Part shown: one piece after another, positions 55,527 through 63,866 of the stretch
Position numbering within the stretch: the first letter of the stretch is position 1
Layout: each line of letters opens with the position of its first letter
Source: Thermodesulfobacteriota bacterium
GTDB lineage: Bacteria > Desulfobacterota > Desulfobacteria > Desulfobacterales > Desulfosudaceae
Length of the DNA: 64,000 bases
Assembly: GCA_040753795.1 (NCBI GenBank)
Contig: JBFMDX010000008.1
Span: forward strand, 62,001 to 126,000
Reading direction: 5' to 3'
The notes under the pieces: generated by a model
Told to the model about the DNA's origin: nothing
Databases searched by the model: none
The model's input: the letters and a program-made list of their open reading frames with translations, nothing else
Translations under genes and position numbers: made by a program

Positions 55527-55560
55527 GGGGGCGCAGACGTCCTGATCGGGCGATTCTGGA

Positions 55561-55581
55561 TCCCCCGGTCAAGCCGGGGGA
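55561..55581. terminator. Stem-loop after the repeat-protein gene
   Basis: TCCCCCGG and CCGGGGGA form a perfect eight-base stem with loop TCAAG, 35 bases after the stop codon. There is no T-run, so it may be a REP-like element or the head of the following repeat array rather than a strong terminator. Confidence 0.5.
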
Positions 55582-55783
55582 TGACGAGGAAAAGTGGCCG
55601 GAGGATGACGAGAAAAGGGCCGGAGTGGGCACAGGGAATGACGAGGAAAAGGGTCGGGGTGCCCAGGAAAAGTGGCCGGAAGATGACAAAGTGAGAAGCC
55701 GGGGGATGACAAGAAGACAAACCAGGGGATGACGAGGAAAAACGTAGGTGAATGACAATGTAAGAATACGGAGGGGCTTAACG
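55579..55783. repeat. Degenerate ~23-bp tandem repeat array
   Basis: A GGATGACGAGGAAAA-type unit followed by GGCCGG-like bases recurs through about 200 bases. ATGAC cores are at 55581, 55605, 55638, 55683, 55706, 55729 and 55752; the last four are spaced exactly 23 bases, and a copy near 55666 is damaged. The array runs up to the ribosome site of the FtsZ-like gene. It has neither the uniform repeats nor the unique spacers of a CRISPR. Confidence 0.7.
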
Positions 55784-56905
55784 ATGAAGAAACCATCATT
55801 ATTTTCCCGACGCGAATTTATGCGGCGGATGGCATTGGGCGCGGGAATGATTTTACCCTTATCGACCGGTGCCATCGTTTCAGCAGAACCAGAGATTAAC
55901 GGCGGTTTAACGATAAGGCGTCTGCCGTGCAAAACCGAGAGTAGCCCTAACGGAGCAACGATAAAGGCCTTTGGCGTGGGCCGGGCCGGCCTGCATACTG
56001 TTTTAAGGCTTTTCGAAGAGTACGGCCGAATTGATGACACCATCGAGTATATTTTAGTAGAGTCGCACGGCAGCGAGCCCATAAGGTCAATACCCGCCTT
56101 CACGAAGGAACAATTTTGTGAACTCAGCGACATTATAAATCACAGCCAGCTTGTTTTTATCATAGCCGGATTAGAAGAGCATACAACGGCTGACGTCGTT
56201 CCGGTTATATCGGACATCGGTAAAAAAATGGGGAAGTTTACCTTATCGGTCGTATCAATGCCGTCCGATCCCGTAAGTACCGGGAAAAAGCTGCTCGCTG
56301 AACAACGGCTTGAAGCATGGCGCCGGGCCGGTGATTGTGTCATCACCGTATCAAACGACAACATTTCAAACACAGGTAGCGACGGCAATGTTGTTTCAGC
56401 ACAGAGTGTTGACATACTTATGGCTGCTGCTGTTTCAGGCATAAGCCAGGCTTTGTGTAGTCAAGGAGTACTTGGGGGACTGGATTTAGCCAACATTAAG
56501 CTGATGATGTCAGGGGCCAAAGAATTATCGTTTGGTATTGGTTGGGGCTGGGGAAAGAAGCGAGCTGAAACAGCTGTCTCCTCCGCCTGGCGCTATCTGT
56601 CCGCCCGAAAAAGATCCATGCTTTTCAAGGGCGTGCTTTTGGCTCTGATAGCCCCTTACGATCTTTCGTTTTATGAATTGGAGGCAGCAAGCGATACGCT
56701 TTACAAGGCACTGCCCAAAAATGTGCCAACTGAGCTTTTGACGCCAATATCCCTTTACGATCTTCCGTTTTATGAATTGGAGGCAGCAAGGGATCCGCTT
56801 TACGAGGCACTGCCCGACAATCTGTCAACTGAATTCCTGTGGACGTACGCTATAAATCCCCGGATTGGAATGGATGGTTTGCAGGCCGTTATCTATGGTT
56901 GTTGA
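55784..56905 (+). CDS. TAT-exported FtsZ-like protein with degenerate GTPase site
   Basis: A 373-residue protein. The N-terminus is a twin-arginine signal (SRREFMRRMALGAG, then hydrophobic residues to AIVSAEP). The rest follows the tubulin/FtsZ order: IKAFGVGRAGLHTVLRLF (nucleotide-fold first strand), LVFIIAGLEEHTTADVVPVI (where FtsZ has GGGTGTG), FTLSVVSMPSDP, VITVSNDNIS, VSGISQALCSQG, and GGLDLANIKLMMSG (T7 loop, with the catalytic Asp replaced by Asn and the leading Asn by Gly). The C-terminal subdomain (GVLLALIAPYDLSFYELEAA to AINPRIGMDGLQAVIYG) contains an extra tandem copy of its first half. GTP hydrolysis is unlikely. The start follows GGAGG by eight bases. Periplasmic location is inferred from the signal. 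Confidence 0.75.
   Translation: MKKPSLFSRREFMRRMALGAGMILPLSTGAIVSAEPEINGGLTIRRLPCKTESSPNGATIKAFGVGRAGLHTVLRLFEEYGRIDDTIEYILVESHGSEPIRSIPAFTKEQFCELSDIINHSQLVFIIAGLEEHTTADVVPVISDIGKKMGKFTLSVVSMPSDPVSTGKKLLAEQRLEAWRRAGDCVITVSNDNISNTGSDGNVVSAQSVDILMAAAVSGISQALCSQGVLGGLDLANIKLMMSGAKELSFGIGWGWGKKRAETAVSSAWRYLSARKRSMLFKGVLLALIAPYDLSFYELEAASDTLYKALPKNVPTELLTPISLYDLPFYELEAARDPLYEALPDNLSTEFLWTYAINPRIGMDGLQAVIYGC
56656..56839 (+). repeat. 99-bp-period tandem duplication inside the FtsZ-like gene
   Basis: Bases 56656-56740 and 56755-56839 are two closely similar copies offset by exactly 99 bases. They encode YDLSFYELEAASDTLYKALP and YDLPFYELEAARDPLYEALP. The duplication keeps the frame and inserts 33 residues in the C-terminal subdomain. 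The high DNA similarity suggests it is fairly recent. Confidence 0.85.
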
Positions 56906-57027
56906 GCCCCGGGGAACTCAACCTGCTGATGTGTTGAGGAGAATGTAATTCTGGCTTGTCGAAGCATCAGCAGGGCAATGTATTGTCCGGCCATCAAAGC
57001 GTGGCATGGATAACAGGGGAGAAAATC

Positions 57028-59400
57028 GTGATTTCTGAACAACCGAATTTTGTTCATTTGAACGTTCATACCGAATACAGCCTGTTCGGCAGTATCATTC
57101 GCATCGAGGATCTGGTTGAGCGGGTGCGCGAAATGGGCATGAAGGCCGTGGCCATTACCGACGACGGGGTCATGTACGGGGTCATGGATTTTTATCGGAC
57201 CATGGTCAGGGCCGGGATCAAGCCGATTATCGGGTGCGACTGTTATCTGGCGCCGCGAACCATGGCGGACAATACCCTGGCCCGTTGCCGGGAGGTCACC
57301 CATCTGACGCTACTGGCGGAAAATATGGAGGGCTATGGCAACCTGTGTTGCATCGCGACGTTTGCCGCTGTTTCCGGATTCTATCAGCAGCCGCGTGTGG
57401 ACAGCGACGTGCTGCAGCAATACAGCCGGGGCCTGATCTGTCTTTCCGGCGGCATGCAAAGCGATATTGCCAGGCTGGTACAGGAGGGCACCTTTAGCGC
57501 AGCCTGGGCAGCGGCGCGATATTATAAGGAAGTCTTCGGGGAAGACAGCTTTTACCTGGAAATCCAGAACACCGGCCTGGCCGGCCAGGCGGAAGTCAAT
57601 CAGGCCCTGCGTGAAATGAGCCGTGATCTGTCGATTCCCATGGTCGGCACCAATTGCTGCCGCTATCTTAACCCCGGCGACAGCCGGTTTCTTGAAATTC
57701 TGCTCTGCCAAAAGGCCGATAAAACAATCGATGATCCGGACCGCCCGCGGGTGGCAAGCGATCAGCTTTATGTAAAATCAGCCGGAAAGATGATTTCTAT
57801 GCTGGCTGGTTTTCCGGGGGCCGCGGAAAATACCGTGGCCATTGCCGAACGGTGCAATGTCGAGTTTGATTTTACAACCTATCATCTGCCCCGGACCCGT
57901 CTGGAAGCGAAAGCCGGCCGCAGTGCCATTGGTGTTTTGAAAGAAAAAGCCGGGCAGGGATTAGAGGTCAGGCTGGCGCAAAGACGGCATCAGGAAGCCC
58001 ATATCGACGAAAACATCTACCGGGCGCGGCTGGATCATGAACTTGCCAAAATACAGCAGGCAGGCATAGCCGGATATTTCCTGCTGGTAGCGGAGATTGT
58101 CGATTTTGCCATGGACAACAACATTCCTATTGGTCCGGGCCGGGGGGCCACGCCCGGGTGTCTGGCCTGTTACTGCCTGGGCATAACCGCCATTGATCCT
58201 GTCGCGCACGGTCTTCTGTTTGAGCGGTTCTTCAACTCTCTGCGTCCGGTCATGCCGGATATTGACCTGGATGTCTGCATTAGGGGGCGGGAGAAGGTTG
58301 TCCAACACCTTCTGGATACATACAATGCCGGCGATTTTCTCCAACATCGTGCCTCGCACATCATCACATTTGGCGCCATGAAAACCAGGCACTGTGTGCG
58401 AGAAGTGGCCCGGGTTCTGTCTGTTTCAAAGAAAAAAGCAGAAACAATTATCCGGTTGATACCGCCCCAGGCCAGAGATCTGGCCGATGCCCTGGCCCAA
58501 GTCCCGACCTTAGAAAAGCAGATGGACGGCTGTTCGGATCACGGTGAAACACTCAAGCAGGCGGTTCGAAAGCTGGAGGGGCTTCCCCGTCATCCCGCCA
58601 TTCATCAGGCTGGTATCGTTGTCGGAGATCAACCGTTGACCAGGACTATACCCCTTTCCATTATCAGGGGAAAAGTTGCCACCCAGTTTACTGCCTGGCA
58701 GGTGGAGTCCATGGGGCTGATCATACTGGACCTGCTGGGGCTGCGCCACCTGACAATCATAAACGATACCCTGGCATTGATAAAAGAACAGGGGAAAACC
58801 CCGCCGGATATGTGCCAACTCGATATGGCCGATGAACAGACGTTCCAGCTTCTTGGCCGGGGTGACACCGACGGTGTTTTTCAACTGGCAGCCGCAGGGA
58901 TAAGGGAACTTTTGATAAAAATGAAACCGGATGCTTTTTCGGATATTGTCACGCTGATCGGTTTATACCGGCCGGGGCCCCTGGAAGACGGGGTGATTGA
59001 TGATTTTATCGATCGGAAGCATGGCCGCAAAGAAGTTGCCTATCCTGTTCCGGGGCTGGAGCCATTCCTGAAAGAGACCTATGGCCTTCCTTTATATCAG
59101 GAACAGATCATGCGGATCGTCCAGGATCTGGCTGGCTTTTCTCCGGAGCAGTCGGACAGTTTTCGCAGAGCCGTGGGGAAAAAAATAGTAAAGGAGATGG
59201 AGGCTTTTCGACGGTTCTTTATCAATGGCCTGACGACTGGGGGTACAGCCGAAGACACTGCGCGAGAACTGTATGAACAGCTCGAATTTTTTGCCGGTTA
59301 CGGTTTCCATAAGTCCCACAGCACCGCTTACGCTCTGATCGCGTACCAGTCAGCGTATTTAAAAGCGCATTTCAGGGATGAGTTCATGGCGCAACTATAA
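57028..59400 (+). CDS. Shortened DNA polymerase III alpha-subunit paralogue (DnaE-like)
   Basis: A 790-residue protein. The N-terminal PHP domain (FVHLNVHTEYSLFGS, then AITDDGVMYGVMDFY) and the palm with the catalytic aspartates are present: PDIDLDVCIRG (Asp411, Asp413), and the third Asp in LDLLGLRHLTIIND. Fingers motifs such as GVFQLAAAGI and YRPGPLEDGVIDDFI are intact. The protein stops at YQSAYLKAHFRDEFMAQL, where full DnaE continues for roughly 350 more residues. The end of the fingers, the helix-hairpin-helix, beta-clamp-binding, OB and tau-binding regions are missing. The GTG start at 57028 follows GGGGAG by six bases; a longer frame from 56956 lacks such a site. It is likely a secondary or decayed copy; the true dnaE should be elsewhere. 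Confidence 0.82.
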   Translation: MISEQPNFVHLNVHTEYSLFGSIIRIEDLVERVREMGMKAVAITDDGVMYGVMDFYRTMVRAGIKPIIGCDCYLAPRTMADNTLARCREVTHLTLLAENMEGYGNLCCIATFAAVSGFYQQPRVDSDVLQQYSRGLICLSGGMQSDIARLVQEGTFSAAWAAARYYKEVFGEDSFYLEIQNTGLAGQAEVNQALREMSRDLSIPMVGTNCCRYLNPGDSRFLEILLCQKADKTIDDPDRPRVASDQLYVKSAGKMISMLAGFPGAAENTVAIAERCNVEFDFTTYHLPRTRLEAKAGRSAIGVLKEKAGQGLEVRLAQRRHQEAHIDENIYRARLDHELAKIQQAGIAGYFLLVAEIVDFAMDNNIPIGPGRGATPGCLACYCLGITAIDPVAHGLLFERFFNSLRPVMPDIDLDVCIRGREKVVQHLLDTYNAGDFLQHRASHIITFGAMKTRHCVREVARVLSVSKKKAETIIRLIPPQARDLADALAQVPTLEKQMDGCSDHGETLKQAVRKLEGLPRHPAIHQAGIVVGDQPLTRTIPLSIIRGKVATQFTAWQVESMGLIILDLLGLRHLTIINDTLALIKEQGKTPPDMCQLDMADEQTFQLLGRGDTDGVFQLAAAGIRELLIKMKPDAFSDIVTLIGLYRPGPLEDGVIDDFIDRKHGRKEVAYPVPGLEPFLKETYGLPLYQEQIMRIVQDLAGFSPEQSDSFRRAVGKKIVKEMEAFRRFFINGLTTGGTAEDTARELYEQLEFFAGYGFHKSHSTAYALIAYQSAYLKAHFRDEFMAQL

Positions 59401-59432
59401 AACGGGATATGGGTCTGTACCGGCCACACCCT

Positions 59433-60590
59433 TTACATGCGCAGCATCCACTGCAGGCTGCCTTTCTTCTTGACGATGGCCGCTTCCGGGCAGATTTCCA
59501 TGCAGCAATAGCAGCGGATGCACTTGTTGTAATCGTAAACCGGCGTTTTTCCCCCCTCGTCCGCCCGGGCAATGGCGCCGGCCGGGCAGATTTTATGGCA
59601 CTGATAGCAGAGGGTGCAGTGATCGGGCCGGGGCAGGGGGTGGTCGATGAACAGGTTGCGGAACCGTTTTGATGTGACCGGCCAGCGCACCATGTTGGAC
59701 ATGAAGGTGCCCCGGGATGGCTGGAACGGTTTGACTCTCATGTCTTCAGGCCGGCGGCCCTTGATTTCGATGTCTCCGGGACCATTGACGCCGAAATCGC
59801 GGCCAAACCCCAGGCGCACGGTGTAGGCCTTGTCCGGGTCCAGGCCGGCGGTCCTGACGGCCACCCAGTCCACGGCCACCGCGTCCAGGCCGGCGAGGAC
59901 GGCGTTCATGATTTTGGGCGTTCCCGAAGTGCCCGGGCCTTCACCCTCCTGGCAGACAATGGCGTCCATGAGGGTCAGCACGGTTTTGGGGGGATCAAAC
60001 CCGAACTGCATGGCCCCGTAAAGATCCAGCAGGAATTCCGCGAACGCCTCGGCATTGGGCAGTTTGACATGCATCTTGGATTTCTGCAGGCCGGGGATGG
60101 CGCCGAACAGGTTCTTGACCGCGCCGGTGACATAGGTCAGGCCGTGGGTCTTGAACTTGGGCAGGTTAACGATCAGGTCGGCGTCAAAAAAAGCGGCGGC
60201 GACATCGATGCTCTTAAATGATTTGGCCCCTTCGTAATGAAGCGCCCGGGTCTGCTGGGGGTCGGCCACTGCCACCCCTTCGGTGGTGACGATGTCATGA
60301 TAGCCGGTCTTGCGGATGGTGCGGTCCAGGGAATGAAAGGCCGGTGATTCAATCAGGACCGGCCGGCCGCCATATTGTTTGACCAACTGGACAGCGGCCC
60401 GGAAAAATTCCGGGTGGGTGATGATCGCCTTTTCCGGAGGCGACGGCATCAGCAGGTTGGGGTTGACGGCCACCCGGGCGTTTTTAAACCGGTCCGTGTC
60501 AAACCCGATATTGACCAGGCTCTGCTCCAGCACATCCTTGATATCGGTGCTGACATAACCGCTGCATTGCATCAGCGAAACGCGCGCCAT
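59433..60590 (-). CDS. DUF362 protein with two C-terminal 4Fe-4S clusters
   Basis: A 385-residue protein. The DUF362 domain fills the first ~300 residues (VAVNPNLLMPSPPEKAIITH, DADLIVNLPKFKTHGLTYVT, GAVKNLFGAIPG). Two ferredoxin-type motifs follow: CTLCYQCHKICP and CIRCYCCMEICP, each for one 4Fe-4S cluster. No signal peptide is seen, so it is cytoplasmic. DUF362 proteins are common in anaerobes and are thought to be electron carriers or iron-sulfur donors; the partner is unknown. Shine-Dalgarno GGGAGG precedes the ATG. It is convergent with the DnaE-like gene. Confidence 0.92.
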   Translation of the reverse strand: MARVSLMQCSGYVSTDIKDVLEQSLVNIGFDTDRFKNARVAVNPNLLMPSPPEKAIITHPEFFRAAVQLVKQYGGRPVLIESPAFHSLDRTIRKTGYHDIVTTEGVAVADPQQTRALHYEGAKSFKSIDVAAAFFDADLIVNLPKFKTHGLTYVTGAVKNLFGAIPGLQKSKMHVKLPNAEAFAEFLLDLYGAMQFGFDPPKTVLTLMDAIVCQEGEGPGTSGTPKIMNAVLAGLDAVAVDWVAVRTAGLDPDKAYTVRLGFGRDFGVNGPGDIEIKGRRPEDMRVKPFQPSRGTFMSNMVRWPVTSKRFRNLFIDHPLPRPDHCTLCYQCHKICPAGAIARADEGGKTPVYDYNKCIRCYCCMEICPEAAIVKKKGSLQWMLRM

Positions 60591-60715
60591 ATGGATTCCT
60601 CCCTGTCAAAAAAAGCTGAAAGCCATAACCGGGGTCAGATTACGACAAAAACAGTGCCGACACAAGACCGCTTTTGTCCTTGCCTTTCATCTCGCCCCTG
60701 CCGTACATTTCCTGA

Positions 60716-62218
60716 ATGTACAGTAACCGGACATATCGCATCCCCCTGCGCCGCAGGCCTTTTCTTTGCCTGTTCCTGGCGCTGCTGTTTGCATGCCAGG
60801 CGCCGGTTGCTCCCCGGGAAAAAAGCTACGCCGAGTACAAAGAATCCAGATATCTTCATCTGGACGCGGCGATTCAAAGCATGAAGGGCAAGTTGATTTC
60901 CTATGTGTCCGATGTTCAGACCAAGGCCAACCAAATCACTCAAGACGCGTTTGTCACGGATTTTTTTAAAATTATCATGGCCTTTCAGGCGCTGAAAGGA
61001 ACCGGCCAGCTGACGCCGCAGGCGATCCGGAACACCGAATTGCTGGAGAAAAAATTTAACGAGCATTATATCCTTCATTATCAGGGTTTTTATGATATTT
61101 TGTTCATCAACCCGCAGGGTGATGTTTTCTTCACTATCCGCAGGCAGAATGACTTACAGAAGAATATTTTCAACGGACAACTGAAAGATACGGCGCTCTC
61201 CAAAAAAATGACGGCCGCTCCCGCCGAGTCCTTCGTCGATTTTCAGTTCTATGAGATTTCCGGTGAACCGTCGGCCTTTTTTATCGAGCCAGTTCAGGAT
61301 AACAACGGTTTCCAGGGCTGGATCGTGCTTCAGTTTGCCGTGACGAAGATAAACGATCTCTTCAGCCAGGAGCAGGACATCGGTGCCACCGGAGAGATTT
61401 TCCTGGTCAATCGTGAACATTATATGCTGACCGACTCCCGTTTCAACGCCGAATCCACTATTTTAAAGGAGCACCTGCCGGACGAAAACATTTCCAGTAA
61501 ATTTGCCGCCGGCAAAGGACGCAAGGAAGTGGTCGACTACCGGGGCAAGCGCGTTGCCAGTTCGTTTGAAACCTTTGATTTTCTGGACAGCCGCTGGCTG
61601 ATCATCGCCAAAATGGATGAAGCGGAAATATTCACGGATTATTTCCGGCAGTACCCGGAAAAGTTGCGGCAGGCGATGGACCGTCTCAATCTCAACCAAC
61701 CCTCCGGACATGAACCAGTGGAATTTGGTTTTGATGACGGGCTTGAGGTGGATATGGATGAGTTCAGGAGAACCGATCAGCCACGGACCCTTTACACCTA
61801 CGGGGTTTCCACCTGCGCGGCTTTTGTGTTGAAGTATCCCGGCAAATTCACTTACCTCGCCCATATCAGCACCTATGATAAGGTCTATGGTGAAAACAGA
61901 ACCGATCTGATCGCCCATATCCTGAAAAAAGTGGAGTACCTGGAAATAAAGGCGGCCGAAAAAAACGACCTGGAGTTCTGTATGGTTTCGCCCAGCAGGA
62001 AGGCGTTTTACAACATGGTTGGCCGGCTGCTGGAACACGGGTATTTCCTGTCGCAGATCAGGCTGATGCAAAATCCGGATGCCGCCCACGCCAACGTCAA
62101 GAGCGAGGAGCTGGGAGGCGAGGTTCTGGTGAACTGGAAAATGAAGGACAATACCTATTATCTGGACCGCGCTTCAAAAAACCCTTCGCTGCAGGAACGC
62201 CTCAAACAAGCGATGTAG
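60716..62218 (+). CDS. Lipoprotein fusing a Cache sensor to a CheD-like deamidase domain
   Basis: A 500-residue protein. The signal peptide RRRPFLCLFLALLFAC ends in a lipobox with Cys27. Residues ~40-310 look like a double Cache ligand-binding domain (FYDILFINPQGDVFFTIRRQ, then GWIVLQFAVTKINDLF, GEIFLVNREHYMLTDS, RWLIIAKMDEAEIF). After an acidic linker, residues ~355-480 resemble CheD: TYGVSTCAAF gives Thr361 and Cys367, and LAHIS gives His383, with the Thr-Cys-His spacing of the CheD glutamine deamidase triad to within one residue. LGGEVLVNWKMKDN near the end matches the CheD terminus. The catalytic domain would thus lie outside the cytoplasm, which is unexpected for CheD. The ribosome site is weak. 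Confidence 0.7.
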   Translation: MYSNRTYRIPLRRRPFLCLFLALLFACQAPVAPREKSYAEYKESRYLHLDAAIQSMKGKLISYVSDVQTKANQITQDAFVTDFFKIIMAFQALKGTGQLTPQAIRNTELLEKKFNEHYILHYQGFYDILFINPQGDVFFTIRRQNDLQKNIFNGQLKDTALSKKMTAAPAESFVDFQFYEISGEPSAFFIEPVQDNNGFQGWIVLQFAVTKINDLFSQEQDIGATGEIFLVNREHYMLTDSRFNAESTILKEHLPDENISSKFAAGKGRKEVVDYRGKRVASSFETFDFLDSRWLIIAKMDEAEIFTDYFRQYPEKLRQAMDRLNLNQPSGHEPVEFGFDDGLEVDMDEFRRTDQPRTLYTYGVSTCAAFVLKYPGKFTYLAHISTYDKVYGENRTDLIAHILKKVEYLEIKAAEKNDLEFCMVSPSRKAFYNMVGRLLEHGYFLSQIRLMQNPDAAHANVKSEELGGEVLVNWKMKDNTYYLDRASKNPSLQERLKQAM

Positions 62219-62220
62219 TC

Positions 62221-62355
62221 CTATTCCGCCTTCGGTTCGCCGCCCGTATACCACTGCCAGGTTTGACGCATGCCATCGGTAAAATCGGTATACTCAAAAC
62301 CCAGGCTGCGCCCGAGGCGCGTAGTTGTAACGGCCGGCCAAATAACTGCCGCCGA
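62221..62355 (-). pseudogene. Possible C-terminal remnant of a sugar nucleotide epimerase
   Basis: A short minus-strand frame encodes TRLGRSLGFEYTDFTDGMRQ followed by TWQWYTGGEPKAE and a stop. This resembles the end of NAD-dependent epimerase/dehydratase proteins (x-x-G-F-x-Y-x-x-x-x-D-G-x-R-x-T-x-x-W). An in-frame stop lies about 45 codons upstream and no start is seen. The rest of the 180-base gap shows nothing. Confidence 0.35.
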
Positions 62356-62398
62356 TGATCAGCAATGATGGCTTCAGGTGCTTTTCCCTTTTTCCGGG

Positions 62399-63634
62399 TC
62401 ACAAGCGGACGTCATACGGCGCGACGAACTCCCGGGAATAAAAGTAGGCCTCGCTCCACTCTTCCAGTTTCCGGGGCGTCCGGTACCCCCTTTGAACGGC
62501 CAGCTCATACATGGCCGTGCCCGGGTAAGGCGTATACTGATTCAGCTTCCAGATGACGGCCCGGGGATTATCCGTTTTCAGGCGCTGAATCAGGTCCAGT
62601 GTCTGTTGAAAATCGGCTTTTGTTTCCCCCGGGAACCCGGCCATGAAACTGTATTGAGGGATAATGTCCGCCTCCTTCAGTTTAAGGTTCAGCCGGATGG
62701 CCATTTCCGGGGTTATGCCCTTGTTGATCAGCTTGAGCATTTCCGGAGATCCGGACTCGATCCCGCAGAAAATGGCAACCAGTCCGCTGTCTTTCAGGAA
62801 CCGCAGGGTTTGGTCATCCAGCTTCAGGGCCATGTCGACTCTACCCGTGCAGATCCACTGGAAAGCGAGGCCCTTTTCCCGGCACAGGGAAAAGATCGTC
62901 ACAATCCGCCGGATATCCAGGAGGAAGTTGTCGTCGAAAAAGCTGATGAAGCGCGGCTGAAGAAGCAGGGCCTCCTCGATCATCTTCAGAACATCGCCGG
63001 CGGGAAGCTGATAAAAGTCGGGATGCAGCACTTTTTCCACGCAGAAGGTGCAGTGAAAAGGACAGCCCCAGGAAGAGATAATCGGAATGGTCGTGGAGGC
63101 GGGGTAACGGGAGAGAAGGTGATAGGGAATGGCATGGTGTCCGGGCCTGGAAACAGTCCCCCGGTTGACGCGCGTCCTGCCGCTGCTGCGGAAACCGATA
63201 TGATTGATTCCCTCCACCGGCCCCCCCTCCTTCAGCGCGCGGACAAGGTTTAAAAAAGGCTCCTCGCCCCGGCCCAGGACGACATAGTCGATGAGCGGGC
63301 AGGCCAGCGTCTGCTCCGGGAAAAGAGAGGGGTGGGGGCCGCCCAGCACGATCGGCACGTCGGCCGCTTTCCTGACCCGTTCGCAGATGTTGATGACCGG
63401 GGAGATCTGGGGACCGGTCATGCAACTGATCCCGACGCAGATCAGGTCCGGGGTGAGGCGCTGCCTCACCCGGTCGTAAAAATCTTTTTCCATCCGCTGG
63501 TCAATAATTTCCACTTCCATGCCCGCGTCAAGGAGGGGCTGGGCAATATACAGCAGCGACAGGGGAATGAGGTCGTAGGCTTCCCCACCGGAACCCGGAT
63601 ACAGCAGCAGGACCTTGTTTTTGTCGGCGTTCAA
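62399..63634 (-). CDS. B12-binding-domain radical SAM protein
   Basis: A 411-residue protein. The N-terminal B12-binding-like fold is seen in LLYPGSGGEAYDLIPLSLLY, then LICVGISCMTGPQISPVINI and VPIVLGGPHPSLFPEQTL. The radical SAM core begins SSWGCPFHCTFCVEK with the CxxxCxxC cluster motif, then FISFFDDNFLLD, AIFCGIESGSPEMLKLINKG and QYSFMAGFPGETKADF. No DxHxxG is seen in the N-terminal part, so cobalamin may not bind in base-off form. Such enzymes often methylate or rearrange lipids, hopanoids or natural products; the substrate is unknown. The only in-frame start is a TTG at 63634, weakly preceded by GAGAG. Confidence 0.88.
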   Translation of the reverse strand: MNADKNKVLLLYPGSGGEAYDLIPLSLLYIAQPLLDAGMEVEIIDQRMEKDFYDRVRQRLTPDLICVGISCMTGPQISPVINICERVRKAADVPIVLGGPHPSLFPEQTLACPLIDYVVLGRGEEPFLNLVRALKEGGPVEGINHIGFRSSGRTRVNRGTVSRPGHHAIPYHLLSRYPASTTIPIISSWGCPFHCTFCVEKVLHPDFYQLPAGDVLKMIEEALLLQPRFISFFDDNFLLDIRRIVTIFSLCREKGLAFQWICTGRVDMALKLDDQTLRFLKDSGLVAIFCGIESGSPEMLKLINKGITPEMAIRLNLKLKEADIIPQYSFMAGFPGETKADFQQTLDLIQRLKTDNPRAVIWKLNQYTPYPGTAMYELAVQRGYRTPRKLEEWSEAYFYSREFVAPYDVRL

Positions 63635-63810
63635 ATGCTCTCTTCATCATAACAGATCATGATCAGGGCGGAGACCATGCGGCACGGACCCTGATCGCGT
63701 TTTCCGGAAGCCTCCCCAGACAAGTCCGGCAGCGGATGACGCCTTTGCCCGATAAGGCGATGAGCTTTTTCATATCCCCCAAACAGGGGAAAGGCAAGAA
63801 AATACGGGTA

Positions 63811-63840
63811 TTGATTTTTCCGCCCCGCTAAGGATAAATA
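63811..63840 (+). promoter_or_regulatory. Putative promoter of the terminal lipoprotein gene
   Basis: TTGATT at 63811-63816 and TAAATA at 63835-63840 (18-base spacer), 27 bases upstream of the lipoprotein start. The preceding ~170 bases hold only a small CCCC/GGGG stem-loop near 63777-63789. Confidence 0.4.
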
Positions 63841-63866
63841 GGGATAAAGAAGAAAGGAGAGTTGAC

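Noticed and set aside
55579-55783. CRISPR array
   Set aside because: Units are degenerate and contiguous, spacing is irregular in the first half, there are no unique spacers of constant length and no cas genes nearby.
55270-56133. A 287-codon antisense frame through the repeat array
   Set aside because: Ser/Pro low-complexity translation of the 23-bp repeats; overlaps two plus-strand genes with good starts.
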